Source of the DNA: Clostridia bacterium
Lineage (GTDB): Bacteria; Bacillota; Clostridia; Oscillospirales; CAG-272
NCBI GenBank assembly: GCA_017408585.1
Contig: JAFQUJ010000009.1
Coordinates: 62,001 to 126,000, forward strand
DNA: 64,000 bases
Reading direction: 5' to 3'
Shown here: positions 50,765 to 60,937 of the stretch, in pieces
How positions within the stretch are numbered: the first letter of the stretch is position 1
Layout: the number at the start of each line of letters is the position of its first letter
Translations under genes and position numbers: made by a program
The notes under the pieces: model-generated
The model's input: the letters and a program-made list of their open reading frames with translations, nothing else
Database searches by the model: none
What the model was told of the DNA's origin: nothing

Positions 50765-50788
50765 TGGGGCGTCCGTTAGGACGCCCCA
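50765..50788. other. 10-bp stem hairpin, no T tract
   Basis: TGGGGCGTCC and GGACGCCCCA around GTTA, a perfect stem in the gene-poor stretch. Confidence 0.6.
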
Positions 50789-50987
50789 TAATGCGTTTAT
50801 AGATTGTTTGCAAAGGGTTATCCGCCCCTGCAAAAAGAAAATTATGCCACAAAAAAGCATTAAATTACACGCTCTAAAATGGCAAGCGAGAGCAAAATCG
50901 TTTTTTAAAAAACCATATTCATTTTTGACAATTGTCGGTATTCACGATTGGTAAAAATGCCGAAAATTTTATTTTTTAAAACTGCGT

Positions 50988-51180
50988 AAAATTAATTAGT
51001 TAACTAATTAATTTTGTATATGTTCAACAAATTCATTTTTTGCACTTGTCAATAATGACGAAGAAAACAAATCCACACGATTTTTATAAAAAAGCGTGGA
51101 AAAGTCCGTGGAAAGTGTGAAAAACTCAGCATTCACCGCAAATTTTATCCACTTTTCCACACACCAAACCCGTGGAAAAC
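50988..51180. repeat. 28-bp perfect palindrome and DnaA-box-like cluster in gene-poor DNA
   Basis: AAAATTAATTAGTT and AACTAATTAATTTT (50988-51015) form a perfect palindrome. DnaA-box-like sequences follow: GTGGAAAAG 51096-51104, GTGGAAAGT 51108-51116, TTATCCACT 51145-51153, TTTTCCACA 51153-51161 and GTGGAAAAC 51172-51180, none a perfect TTATCCACA. The surrounding 50729-52073 stretch holds no other convincing gene apart from the small membrane protein below. Confidence 0.55.
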
Positions 51181-51330
51181 CCCAAAAATCGTGTCGAAAT
51201 TTACACATTTGCCGAAAATGAGATGTAGAATTTTCAAAAAAATCAAAAAAGGGCTTGACAAGAATTTATGCAAAAAAACGATGAATATTCATTCAAATAG
51301 CGAATATTGGATTGACAATTTGCACAAAAA

Positions 51331-51561
51331 TCAAAAGACCCTTGAAAACAACGCCCCGCCACAAATCAGAATGATTGTGGAGTGGAAAATATATTCAAGC
51401 ATGATGGGCGTTTGATGAATAGCAAGCATACTCTCGTACGCGCTCTCGGGATATATGTTCAGCTTCAAAACATAAAGTGCGCTGACAATAATTAATAGAT
51501 ACAAAAGCTTGAATATGTAATAAACATTTTCTCGTGAAAGATATAGTATAGATTGTTTCAT
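51331..51561 (-). CDS. possible small two-span membrane protein
   Basis: 76 residues with two hydrophobic helices (about 16-33, IFKLLYLLIIVSALYVL, and 60-72) and a GGGGG site just upstream of ATG on the minus strand. No family recognised. It could be a small toxin-like or holin-like membrane peptide, or a chance frame. Confidence 0.4.
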   Translation of the reverse strand: MKQSILYLSRENVYYIFKLLYLLIIVSALYVLKLNIYPESAYESMLAIHQTPIMLEYIFHSTIILICGGALFSRVF

Positions 51562-52073
51562 AAAACCCCCAAAAATCATTAATTATATTGTATATTTGTC
51601 AAAGTAAAATTTCAAGACGAAATAAAATCCAAATATGTAATTTTTAAACAATGCTTAAAAATAGAGGAATTATTTACAAAAAATGCCGATGACATACTTT
51701 TTGTAAGGCAGACAAGAACGGGATTTTAAAAGGAATTCAAGGCGAATTTGATATAATCACTTGCGGATTTTGGAGCTGAGCCTAAATTGCGTTTGTCTTA
51801 ATGCACTCCGTAGAATGTGCCATGAGAGCATTACCAAACTGCATTTAATGGGGCATGCCCGGCCCAATATCCCCCTCAAAGTATTGTTTCACCACGACGC
51901 ATTATTTCCCAACCTTGAAGTGTTAGCCAAGCGAAGGAAATTTGTGTTCGTTGTGTGAAATAATACAATAACTATGTGTTGAAAAGGTGAAATTTCGCTT
52001 TTTCAACATTTTTTTATATAACAAGTATTGAAATTTTTAAAATTTTATAGTAATATATTATTTATGAAACCAT

Positions 52074-53405
52074 GTGATTAGACTAGCTTGTGAGGTGATT
52101 ACTCTGGAAAAGAGGATTGAATCTGCGGTGGCAGAGCTTAATATGCAAAACGCATATAAAAGAGTAATAATCGGCTTTTCAGGCGGAGCGGACTCATCTG
52201 CACTATTACACTATTTTAAGGATAGGGCACAGTGCGTGGTGTGCGTTCATGTCAATCATATGATTCGCGCCGAGGAGGCAGACAGAGATGAGGCATTTTG
52301 CCGAAGTGTTTGTGAAAAATATAACATAGATCTTGTTTGTCATAAAATCGACATTCCCACTCTTGCAAGGGAGCGTAAGCAAGGACTTGAGCAGGTTGCA
52401 AGAGATGAGCGATATCGAATTTTCCACGAGGAGCTTTTGTCCCGTGGCTTTGACGCTATCTTAACCGCACATAATGCTAATGATAATACCGAAAGCGTTA
52501 TTTTCAACCTTGTAAGAGGTAGTGGCGCTAATGGCTTGACGGGCATTAAGGGCGTAAATGGCAAAATTCTTCGCCCACTTCTTTTCACTACAAGGGAGCA
52601 AATTCTTGAATACTGTGCAAGACACGCTATCGAATATGTGACCGACTCGACAAATGCCCAAACGGAATATACAAGAAACTTCATAAGACACGAGGTAATT
52701 CCGTCGCTTTTGAAAATCAATCCGTCGCTTAATACTGCGATAACGAGGCTCACATCATCGCTTCGCACCGACGAGGACTTTATCCTTTTATCAGCGCAGG
52801 CCTTTATTGATAATAGCTGTCAAAACGGCAAAATACCGGTTGAGGAATTTAACGCCTGTCATGATAGTGTAAAGGCAAGGGTTTTGAAGCTACTAGCACA
52901 GGAAAATTTAGATTATAATGCAATCTCTCTTTGCATAGATTTTCTAAGGAACAGTAAATGCGGAGATTTAATTAATCTTTGTAAGGGCGTATCTCTTAAA
53001 AGAGAAAAAGCGTATGCTGTTTTTATAAAAACAGATACTCTTACATCGGTAAGCTTTAGTATAAGGCTGACACAAGGCTTGAATTACCTTGATGGCGTAG
53101 GTGATGTAATCGCGTATATGACGGACGATGTCCCTGCCGATAAGGAACTATATTTAACACTCTATCTAAAAAATATCAGCGGAGAGCTAATAGCCAGATC
53201 AAGGATAGAGGGAGATACCATAAGACATGGCAAAATGACAAAAAAAGTCAAAAAGCTAATGCTGGAAAAGCAAATACCGTCACATTTAAGAGATAGAATA
53301 CCAATTATTTGTGACGATAATGGAATAGTTGCTATCCCGAGCGTCGCAATAAGAGACGGATCGATAGGCACAAAAAACGATATCATTTTAAGAATTTATA
53401 AATAA
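52074..53405 (+). CDS. tilS: tRNA(Ile)-lysidine synthetase
   Basis: 443 residues from a GTG at 52074; alternative starts are a GTG at 52095 and a CTG near 52104 behind a GAGGTGAT site. The PP-loop SGGADSSALL (near 35) is clear, as are HVNHMIR and TAHNANDN. It adds lysine to C34 of tRNA-Ile so that the CAU anticodon reads AUA. The C-terminal substrate-binding domain is present. The start codon is uncertain. First gene of a tilS-hpt-ftsH cluster. Confidence 0.93.
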   Translation: MIRLACEVITLEKRIESAVAELNMQNAYKRVIIGFSGGADSSALLHYFKDRAQCVVCVHVNHMIRAEEADRDEAFCRSVCEKYNIDLVCHKIDIPTLARERKQGLEQVARDERYRIFHEELLSRGFDAILTAHNANDNTESVIFNLVRGSGANGLTGIKGVNGKILRPLLFTTREQILEYCARHAIEYVTDSTNAQTEYTRNFIRHEVIPSLLKINPSLNTAITRLTSSLRTDEDFILLSAQAFIDNSCQNGKIPVEEFNACHDSVKARVLKLLAQENLDYNAISLCIDFLRNSKCGDLINLCKGVSLKREKAYAVFIKTDTLTSVSFSIRLTQGLNYLDGVGDVIAYMTDDVPADKELYLTLYLKNISGELIARSRIEGDTIRHGKMTKKVKKLMLEKQIPSHLRDRIPIICDDNGIVAIPSVAIRDGSIGTKNDIILRIYK

Positions 53406-53419
53406 ACGGAGAACGAAAG

Positions 53420-53968
53420 ATGCTAAACAGTATTAAAGAGGTCCTTTTAAGCGAAGCGCAAATAGACGAGATAACAACTAAAATCGCAGAGCAAATCGAT
53501 AAGGATTATCCAAATCGCGAAAGAAGACTGCTTCTTTTGGGAATACTTAAAGGAAGTGTAGTATTTATGTCGGATCTCATGAAGAAGATCAAGCGCCCTG
53601 TTGAAATTGATTTTATGAAGGTTTCATCATATGGCGCAGGCACAGAAACAAGCGGAAAAATCAATATTATTCTTGACCTTCACAGATCAGACCTGTCAGA
53701 GCTGGACATATTAATTGTAGAGGATATAATAGATAGTGGAAAAACTCTTTCCTATCTTGTTGAATATCTCAAGCTCGGCGGAGCGCGTAGTGTAAAAACC
53801 TGTACCCTACTTGATAAGCCATCAAGAAGACAGGTTGACTTTGCCTCGGACTACACAGGCGCAACCATTCCCGACGAGTTTGTTGTTGGCTATGGACTTG
53901 ATTTTGCCGAGCAATATCGCACACTACCATTTGTAGGCATTTTGAAGCCGGAGGCTTACGGAGGCTAA
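53420..53968 (+). CDS. hpt: hypoxanthine phosphoribosyltransferase
   Basis: 182 residues with the PRPP-binding ILIVEDIIDSGKTL motif (near 98) and FVVGYGLDFAEQYR near the end. It salvages hypoxanthine and guanine to IMP and GMP. Lies 14 bases after tilS and 13 before ftsH, as in many Firmicutes. Confidence 0.96.
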   Translation: MLNSIKEVLLSEAQIDEITTKIAEQIDKDYPNRERRLLLLGILKGSVVFMSDLMKKIKRPVEIDFMKVSSYGAGTETSGKINIILDLHRSDLSELDILIVEDIIDSGKTLSYLVEYLKLGGARSVKTCTLLDKPSRRQVDFASDYTGATIPDEFVVGYGLDFAEQYRTLPFVGILKPEAYGG

Positions 53969-53981
53969 TTAGGAGGAAATA

Positions 53982-56315
53982 ATGAAAAAGAAAACCAGTA
54001 ACATTTTTTCAATTGTCTTTTATATTTTACTAATCACAGTAATTATAATCGCAATTGCAGCTCTGTTCTCAAAGAACACAGCGGAGCAGGGCTACACATA
54101 TAGCGACATGGTTGCTCAATTCAAGGAAAACAAGGTTTACGGATACATCACCGACCCAAATGAATACACAGCAATCATTTTTGAGAGCAAGGCGGATTGG
54201 GATAACTACTTTGATGGCAACGATGCAAACGACGCAGACCTTGCATCAAGAGTTAAGGTTGCAAAGTTAACCTATTACCAATATTACGGCTTCTTTGTAG
54301 GCTCGGGCTATACATCTACAATGCTTTATGACATTCAAGCAGATCTTGAAAGACAAGGCGTTGTATCAATTCTCGAAAAATACGAGGATGTTGAGGTTAA
54401 GGAAACTCCATGGATTGTTTCATACCTTCCATACATTCTTCTTATCGGCTTGTTCGTAATCTTTATGATCTTCTCACTCCGTCAAACAGGTGGCGGAAAA
54501 ATGGGAAGCTTTGGTAAGAGCAAGGCTAGAACCGCAAGCAGTGATGGCAAAATTGTTCGATTTAGCGATGTTGCGGGCTGTGACGAGGAAAAGCAGGAGC
54601 TTGAGGAGGTAGTTGAATACCTTAAAAATCCTGCAAAATTCGTACGCCTAGGCGCTAAAATCCCTCACGGTGTCCTTCTTGTAGGCCCTCCGGGTACAGG
54701 TAAAACCCTTTTGGCAAAGGCAGTTGCAGGCGAGGCGGGAGTTCCATTCTACTCAATGTCCGGCTCTGACTTTGTTGAAATGTATGTCGGTGTTGGTGCA
54801 TCTCGTGTTCGTGACCTTTTTGATAACGCAAGACGCTCAAGCGCCGCAATCGTGTTCATTGACGAAATCGATGCAGTTGGAAGACAGCGTGGCGCTGGTC
54901 TTGGTGGTGGCCATGACGAAAGAGAGCAAACTCTTAACCAGCTCCTAGTTGAAATGGACGGCTTTGATGGACATTCCGGTATTATTGTAATGGCAGCGAC
55001 AAACCGCCCGGATATACTTGACTCCGCACTTTTAAGACCCGGCAGATTTGATAGACAAATTACAGTTGGATACCCCGATATTCAAGGACGCGAGGACATT
55101 CTTAAGGTTCACGCAAGAGGAAAGCCCTTCGAGGAAAGCGTGGACTTCCGTAAGATTGCCCAAACAACCGTTGGCTTTACAGGCGCAGACCTTGCTAACC
55201 TACTAAACGAGGCAGCACTTCTTGCTGCAAGAAGAGGAAAAATGCTTATCGGTATGGCTGAAATTGAGGACTCATGGATTAAGGTTTCAATGGGAACTCA
55301 AAAGAAGAGCAGAATGACCGACAAGGAAAAGTATAACACCGCAATTCACGAGGCAGGACACGCGATTTTGGCACACATTCTTCCAAAGCTTGATCCTGTA
55401 AGATTGATTACAATAATTCCAAGTGGTAGAGCTCTTGGCTTCACCTTCACACCGCCAACCGAGGATAAGTATAGCGAGTCCAAGGAAGAAATGCTCGAGG
55501 AAATCACAATGATTCTCGGCGGTAGAGTTGCTGAGCAAATTATGTTTGGCGACTACACAGGTGGCGCATCGGGCGATATTCAAAGCGTAACCGCAATCGC
55601 TCGTAAGATGGTAACCGTCTATGGTATGAGCGAGGAGCTTGGCACAATTCGCTATGGTTCACAGCATAACGAGGTGTTCCTTGGAAGAGATTTTGGTGCA
55701 ACACCCGATTACTCTGAGGCAACCGCTGCAAAGATTGATGCCGAGATTAAGAGAATAGTTGATGAGTGCTATAAGAGAGCATATTCATTAATAGAGCAAT
55801 ATAAGGAAAAGCTTATGTTTGTTGCCGACTTCCTAGTTCGCAATGAGTCCATGGACGAGGAGCAGTTTGCTTACGCTATGGATAATGATGTAACAATGGA
55901 AGAGGTTGAGGCTCTTGTTACTGAGAAAAAGCGTAGAAGCGAGGAAGAAAACAGACGCAGACACGAGGAGCTCGAGGCAAGAAGACTCGCTGAGGAGGAA
56001 AAGCGTCGTGAGCTTGAAAGAGCACTTGGAATAAGCGACGACGATGAGCCTGCTCCAAGCACCAATCAGCCAAGCGCAATAGTTGATGCTCCAAATGGCG
56101 AAAGCGCGCCAAATACAGACACACCAAACGCCCAAATTGAAGCAGAAGCCCCTGAAAAAGCTCCGGAAAGCGATGCTCAGGACGCGCCATCAGAGGATGC
56201 AACAGAGACTGAAAATGCCCCTTCCGGCGAAACGCCCACGCCCGTGGACGAGAATCCAACAGAGGATAATGGTGCTCCTACTGACACACCTGCGGACGAT
56301 TCTAATAAAAAATAA
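53982..56315 (+). CDS. ftsH: ATP-dependent zinc metalloprotease
   Basis: 777 residues. Two transmembrane helices (about 8-28 and 146-166) flank an extracytoplasmic domain; then the AAA+ domain with [16 protein letters not shown] (near 234), FIDEIDAVG, and SRH, and the zinc protease site HEAGHA (near 456). It degrades membrane proteins and unneeded regulators. The usual length is 610-650; here an acidic, Pro/Glu-rich tail of about 120 residues is added after the coiled-coil. Confidence 0.97.
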   Translation: MKKKTSNIFSIVFYILLITVIIIAIAALFSKNTAEQGYTYSDMVAQFKENKVYGYITDPNEYTAIIFESKADWDNYFDGNDANDADLASRVKVAKLTYYQYYGFFVGSGYTSTMLYDIQADLERQGVVSILEKYEDVEVKETPWIVSYLPYILLIGLFVIFMIFSLRQTGGGKMGSFGKSKARTASSDGKIVRFSDVAGCDEEKQELEEVVEYLKNPAKFVRLGAKIPHGVLLVGPPGTGKTLLAKAVAGEAGVPFYSMSGSDFVEMYVGVGASRVRDLFDNARRSSAAIVFIDEIDAVGRQRGAGLGGGHDEREQTLNQLLVEMDGFDGHSGIIVMAATNRPDILDSALLRPGRFDRQITVGYPDIQGREDILKVHARGKPFEESVDFRKIAQTTVGFTGADLANLLNEAALLAARRGKMLIGMAEIEDSWIKVSMGTQKKSRMTDKEKYNTAIHEAGHAILAHILPKLDPVRLITIIPSGRALGFTFTPPTEDKYSESKEEMLEEITMILGGRVAEQIMFGDYTGGASGDIQSVTAIARKMVTVYGMSEELGTIRYGSQHNEVFLGRDFGATPDYSEATAAKIDAEIKRIVDECYKRAYSLIEQYKEKLMFVADFLVRNESMDEEQFAYAMDNDVTMEEVEALVTEKKRRSEEENRRRHEELEARRLAEEEKRRELERALGISDDDEPAPSTNQPSAIVDAPNGESAPNTDTPNAQIEAEAPEKAPESDAQDAPSEDATETENAPSGETPTPVDENPTEDNGAPTDTPADDSNKK

Positions 56316-56354
56316 CTACTAGATTGGTGTTTTATTTATCTATCTAATTAAAAT

Positions 56355-56395
56355 GGAGAGAACAGACGATTTTGTTTGGTTCTCTCCTTTTTCTT
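56355..56395 (+). terminator. intrinsic terminator after ftsH
   Basis: GGAGAGAAC and GTTCTCTCC form a 9-bp stem with a 15-base loop, followed by a T tract. Confidence 0.75.
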
Positions 56396-56434
56396 TTAAT
56401 CAAGGTGTCACATATAATGAAAGGCAATCATTTT

Positions 56435-56553
56435 TTGTGCAAGTTGCACAGTTTTTCAAATCAAAACTTGTGCTATTGGACGAAAATGCTCAAAATGCTT
56501 GACAATGGCTCATTTATATAGTAAAATAAAATCATAAAAAGTGCATTTTGCAC
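56435..56553 (+). promoter_or_regulatory. operators and promoter of the cysteine-repeat lipoprotein gene
   Basis: TTGTGC-AAGTT-GCACAG at 56435-56451, partial copy TTGTGC at 56468-56473, -35 TTGACA at 56499-56504, -10 TAAAAT at 56522-56527 (17-bp spacer), and GTGC-ATTTT-GCAC at 56541-56553 in the leader. Same operator design as at 16.3 and 31.5 kb. Confidence 0.75.
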
Positions 56554-56575
56554 CAAGAGAAAGGAAGCAATATTT

Positions 56576-58582
56576 ATGAAAAAGAGATTATTTTTAATGC
56601 TCTTTATCCTAGTTGCATTAGTTGCAATGCTTGCATCTTGCGGACACGAATGTGAATTCGAGCTAAAGCAAGAAACACCCGCTACCTGTGAGGAAGCCGG
56701 ATATAGAGTACTGGGTTGTACCGAATGTGACGAGGAAAAATTAGAGAACATTCCCGCACTAGGACACGATTATGTATCAACTGTTGTCCCACCAACATGT
56801 CAGGCACAGGGATACACAACACAAAAGTGTAGCAGATGTGGAGACACAAACAACGATGCAAAGCTTGATTTTACCGAAAAGACCAAGCATACATATGTTC
56901 ATGTTGATAACTCAAAGGTTGAGCCAACATGTACAGAAAACGGTTATGAGCTTCAAAAATGCTCAGCATGTGGAATAGAGCGCAAATACAATTCCGTTGA
57001 AAAGCTCGGCCACAAGTTCAAGACAACACTTGTTCCATCAGTTCTTCCAACCTGTACAGACGCAGGCGCAGGAACAGAAACTCGTAAATGCGAGGTTTGC
57101 GGCACAAAGGACGAAAACTTTACAGATAGACCAAATGTAGAAATCCCTGCACTTGGTCATGATATCGATAAAACAGACGATTATCGTACATCAACAACTC
57201 CCGCAACATGTACAACCTCTCAGCATGATGTATGGTCATGTAAGCGCGAGGGCTGTGCTTATACAGAGGAAGCAGATGTCGGTGATCCTTTGGGACACGA
57301 TTGGACAGTTGATGCAGGCGTTAAGGCTGCCGCAACCTGTTACTCCCTCGAAACAAGAACCTATAACTGTGTAAGATTTGGTCAAGCCGGTTGCGTTAAG
57401 ACAGACGCTCAAGGCGATGTATCAAAGGTTAAGATAACTGCTGATTCACTACTTCCACATACACCCGGTGCTGCAGCAGACTGTGACACAGCTCAAATCT
57501 GTACAGTATGTGAAACCAATCCATTGGCAAGCGGACTTGGTGAGGCTTGCGTAAACGATGCAACAGGCGTATGCTTGTGTGGTAAGGATTCAAATAAGAT
57601 CCATGTGTTTGCAGCTCCTACAGGCGAGCACGATTACGATGTAGCAACTTCAAAGGGACTTCAAGAAACCATCGCTCCAACATGTATGAAGCGAGGCTAT
57701 TCAGTATATCTTTGCTCAGGCTGTAACAAGACCTATAATGACAACTATACAGACATCGATCCCGATAATCACAATGTTGACTACGATTCAATGGTAGGCG
57801 ATAAGATTGTTGATGCTACATGTATTAAGTTTGCTTATAGCGTACATGGCTGTACAAACCAAGCAGAAAATGGTACTTTCTGTGACTACACAACCGAAAA
57901 GGTTCAAGGCAACGAGTATGCTGACCATGTATTCACACTTGCTGATCCAACAGGCGTTGCTACATGTACACATTGTCAAAAGTCCTTCTACGATACAACA
58001 TATGTTGAAAATGTATATATGGAATATGTAGAGATTGATGAGAATGATACAGGTGAATACACCAAATACAACAGAATTGAATCTTATGTAGAAGCAACAG
58101 ATGGCGACTATGTTTACGACGCGGGCACAGAGAAATATGTTCCTGTAGGTGATGGCGAAACTGGTACACATAAGCTTGTTGTTAAATTCGAAGAGTCTGC
58201 AACAGGTAACTACAAGCTAGTTAAATGGGACGGCTCAAACGGAACAGAGTTTGACGAAAATACAAAACTTAATGTAACAATCACAGTAAGCAAGAGCGTT
58301 AAGGAGCCAACAGTTCTCACTAACGCAAGCACATCTGCTACTATAGTTGATAACGCAAATCCTGATACAACCAAGATCACAATCGTTAGAATTATCTCTG
58401 ACAATGATGATGTTGAGTTCACAGTAACAGTAAACGGTACTGACTATAAGGTAACAGGTAGCGCTTATATTGATCTTACAAAGATTGGTGATATTGAAAC
58501 ATTGTCAGTAGCATCAAGCGGTGAGGGCACATACAACGCAACAGTTTACTTCTATGGTGAGGATGCAGTTCCTGCAAACTAA
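56576..58582 (+). CDS. lipoprotein with repeated cysteine-pair domains
   Basis: 668 residues. Signal peptide with lipobox ending LASC (Cys near 22). From residue 35 to about 460 it carries tandem units of the shape TPATCEEAGYRVLGCTECDE, each with a PATC or PTC start, GY and a CxxC pair, spaced 40-70 residues. The C-terminal 180 residues are beta-rich and without cysteine. The repeats are common in surface proteins of gut Clostridia; metal or disulfide roles are unknown. An AAGGAAG site precedes the ATG. Regulated by the operators upstream. Confidence 0.8.
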   Translation: MKKRLFLMLFILVALVAMLASCGHECEFELKQETPATCEEAGYRVLGCTECDEEKLENIPALGHDYVSTVVPPTCQAQGYTTQKCSRCGDTNNDAKLDFTEKTKHTYVHVDNSKVEPTCTENGYELQKCSACGIERKYNSVEKLGHKFKTTLVPSVLPTCTDAGAGTETRKCEVCGTKDENFTDRPNVEIPALGHDIDKTDDYRTSTTPATCTTSQHDVWSCKREGCAYTEEADVGDPLGHDWTVDAGVKAAATCYSLETRTYNCVRFGQAGCVKTDAQGDVSKVKITADSLLPHTPGAAADCDTAQICTVCETNPLASGLGEACVNDATGVCLCGKDSNKIHVFAAPTGEHDYDVATSKGLQETIAPTCMKRGYSVYLCSGCNKTYNDNYTDIDPDNHNVDYDSMVGDKIVDATCIKFAYSVHGCTNQAENGTFCDYTTEKVQGNEYADHVFTLADPTGVATCTHCQKSFYDTTYVENVYMEYVEIDENDTGEYTKYNRIESYVEATDGDYVYDAGTEKYVPVGDGETGTHKLVVKFEESATGNYKLVKWDGSNGTEFDENTKLNVTITVSKSVKEPTVLTNASTSATIVDNANPDTTKITIVRIISDNDDVEFTVTVNGTDYKVTGSAYIDLTKIGDIETLSVASSGEGTYNATVYFYGEDAVPAN

Positions 58583-58598
58583 TCCAAATAACTAAAAT

Positions 58599-58630
58599 AA
58601 AAGGCTTGTGGATTTCCACAAGCCTTTTTG
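58599..58630 (+). terminator. intrinsic terminator
   Basis: AAAAGGCTTGTGGA and TCCACAAGCCTTTT form a 14-bp stem with a two-base spacer, followed by T. Confidence 0.9.
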
Positions 58631-58711
58631 CATATATTCACCATTTGGTGCATATATGCATATTTTGTGATAAAAAATTGAATTTTTTTCAAATAAATGC
58701 ACGAACTGTAC

Positions 58712-58740
58712 TTGACATTTATTTTATAGAGTAATATAAT
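58712..58740 (+). promoter_or_regulatory. promoter of the aromatic amino acid operon
   Basis: TTGACA at 58712-58717 and TATAAT at 58735-58740, 17-bp spacer. Upstream (about 58629-58672) are palindromic elements CACCATTTGGTG and repeats of GCATATAT that might serve as regulator sites. No T-box leader is recognisable. Confidence 0.7.
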
Positions 58741-58782
58741 TATTATTATATATATTTTTAAGTTAAAAAATAGGAGAGAAAA

Positions 58783-59880
58783 ATGAACGAGCTTGAAAAG
58801 GCAAGAAAAATCATAAACGAGGTAGATGCAGAGATTGCAAGCCTTTTTGAAAAGAGAATGCGCGCCTCCGAAATGGTTGCTGAATATAAAAAAGCAAACG
58901 GATTATCTATTTTAGACACCGCTCGAGAGGCTGAGGTAATAAGAAAAAACGCCGAGCTTATCGAGGATAAGGTGATAAGAGAATATTATGTGACCTTTCT
59001 TCAAAGAATGATGGAGATTTCTCGCTCCTATCAATCAAGACTAAATGAGGGAATAAAGGTTGCGTATAACGGAGTTCCCGGAGCATATGCGTATATCGCA
59101 GCAAAGAAAATGTTCCCCGAATCAAATCCTATCTCATATCCCGACTTTGTCAGCGCATATCAGGCTGTTGAAAGCGGAGAGTGTGACATTTGCGTGCTCC
59201 CAATCGAAAATAGCTTTGCGGGCGATGTCGGCACGGTTATGGATCTTATATTCGCAGGCTCACTTTATGTAAATCAAGTAATAGATTTGCCAATCATACA
59301 TAACCTAATCGCACCAAAGGGCGCAACCAAAGAAACAATAAAAAAGGTTGTAAGTCACCCACAGGCGCTATCTCAATGCGCAGAGTATATTCAAGCTCAT
59401 GGATATGATAGCGAATCCTTCCCGAATACCGCAGTTGCAGCTCAATATGTAAAGGAGAAAAACGATATTACAATAGGCGCTATCGCATCGGATGAAACTG
59501 CAAACATTTTTGGACTTGAAATTATCGAAAGTAGTATTAATACAAGCAGAAGCAACACCACTCGCTTTGCAGTATTCTCACGCTCACAAAGCAATGTAAA
59601 GGCAAATGGCAAAATGAACAATCACTTCATTTTAACCTTTACTGTAAAGAACGAAGCGGGCGCTCTTGCAAAAACCCTTGATATTATAGGCGCACACGGC
59701 TTTAATATGAGAAATCTTCGCTCTCGTCCTATGAAGGAGCTATTGTGGAGCTACTATTTCTACATAGAGGCAGACGGAAACATCAACACTCAAGACGGTA
59801 AGGAAATGCTAAGAGAGCTTAGCGCAACCTGTGACCGCCTACGCCTAGCAGGCACATATCAAACACAAGAATTAAAATAA
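58783..59880 (+). CDS. pheA: bifunctional chorismate mutase/prephenate dehydratase
   Basis: 365 residues. The N-terminal chorismate mutase domain (about 1-90, KARKIINEVDAEIASLFEKR) is followed by prephenate dehydratase (about 90-275, with SNTTRFAVFSR near 262) and an ACT regulatory domain (HGFNMRNLRSRP near 305) that normally binds phenylalanine for feedback inhibition. It converts chorismate through prephenate to phenylpyruvate. First gene of the aromatic operon. Confidence 0.97.
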   Translation: MNELEKARKIINEVDAEIASLFEKRMRASEMVAEYKKANGLSILDTAREAEVIRKNAELIEDKVIREYYVTFLQRMMEISRSYQSRLNEGIKVAYNGVPGAYAYIAAKKMFPESNPISYPDFVSAYQAVESGECDICVLPIENSFAGDVGTVMDLIFAGSLYVNQVIDLPIIHNLIAPKGATKETIKKVVSHPQALSQCAEYIQAHGYDSESFPNTAVAAQYVKEKNDITIGAIASDETANIFGLEIIESSINTSRSNTTRFAVFSRSQSNVKANGKMNNHFILTFTVKNEAGALAKTLDIIGAHGFNMRNLRSRPMKELLWSYYFYIEADGNINTQDGKEMLRELSATCDRLRLAGTYQTQELK

Positions 59881-59919
59881 TGCGCTCTAAGAAATTGGAG
59901 CGTCATTGAGGAGAGAAAA

Positions 59920-60936
59920 ATGATAATTCCAATAAATCTTGGCGAGCAAAGCTACGACATCGTCTTAGAGCGTGGAGCTCTTAGCAAGGTAGCCGAGCAC
60001 ATAAATCTTAACCGTAAGGTTCTAATTGTCACAGATACAGGCGTTCCCGGCGAATACGCACAGAGCGTCGCATCACAATGTAAGACGGGCTCATATGTGA
60101 TTGCCACCATCTCACAGGGTGAGGCAAGCAAGTGCTTTGAAAATTATGAAAGGCTTCTTGGCATAATGGTGGAAAATTCATTTACTCGCACAGATTGCGT
60201 TATCGCAGTCGGTGGTGGAGTAGTTGGAGATTTATCTGGCTTTGTTGCATCAAGCTATATGAGAGGAATAGATTTTTATAATATTCCAACCACCCTCTTG
60301 TCACAACTTGACTCGTCAATTGGTGGCAAGGTCGCAATTGATTTTAAGGGCGTAAAAAATATAGTAGGAGCATTTTATCAGCCCAAAAAGGTAATAATTG
60401 ACCCCGATGTCCTAAAAACACTTGATAAAAGACAATTTAGTGCAGGACTTTGCGAGGCAATTAAAATGTCAGCCAATTTCGATGTCGAGCTGTTTGAGCT
60501 TATCGAGAGCACAACCGATATTGATAGCGACATCGACGAAATTATTGAAAAATCTCTTAAAATTAAAAGAGATGTGGTTGAAAAAGACCCCAAGGAGAAA
60601 AATCTTCGCAGAGTGCTCAACTTTGGACACACAATAGGACACGCCATCGAAAGCGATAATAATTTAGGAGCTCTTTTGCATGGAGAGTGCGTTGCTCTTG
60701 GTATGCTACCCATGAGCGCACCCGAGGTAAGAGAGCGACTTGTGCGCATTCTTGAAAAATATAAGCTTCCAACTAAAATAAGCCTTGATGCCGATGCCTT
60801 GATGGACTTCATGGCAAGAGATAAAAAGGCATCAGGCGACGAGGTCACAATCGTGTATTGCGAAAGACTTGGTAGCTTTGAAATGAAGTGTATAAGACTA
60901 AACGAAATAAAGAAATATATAACAGAGGTATTTTGA
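59920..60936 (+). CDS. aroB: 3-dehydroquinate synthase
   Basis: 338 residues. GGGVVGDLSGFVASSYMRG (NAD and metal site), a PTTLLSQLDSSIGGK block, and the LNFGHTIGHAIES histidine motif are in place. It makes dehydroquinate from DAHP, step two of the shikimate pathway. A GGAGAG site precedes it. Confidence 0.97.
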   Translation: MIIPINLGEQSYDIVLERGALSKVAEHINLNRKVLIVTDTGVPGEYAQSVASQCKTGSYVIATISQGEASKCFENYERLLGIMVENSFTRTDCVIAVGGGVVGDLSGFVASSYMRGIDFYNIPTTLLSQLDSSIGGKVAIDFKGVKNIVGAFYQPKKVIIDPDVLKTLDKRQFSAGLCEAIKMSANFDVELFELIESTTDIDSDIDEIIEKSLKIKRDVVEKDPKEKNLRRVLNFGHTIGHAIESDNNLGALLHGECVALGMLPMSAPEVRERLVRILEKYKLPTKISLDADALMDFMARDKKASGDEVTIVYCERLGSFEMKCIRLNEIKKYITEVF

Positions 60937-60937
60937 T

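Noticed and set aside
50988..51180. Chromosomal oriC.
   Set aside because: No dnaA or dnaN nearby, boxes imperfect, and gene orientation does not switch here.
51761..51958. Sixty-five-residue plus-strand frame with a TTG start.
   Set aside because: No ribosome site, low-quality composition and no recognisable motif; likely chance.
58582..58783. T-box or other riboswitch before pheA.
   Set aside because: The leader after the promoter is only about 40 bases and has no T-box stem I structure.
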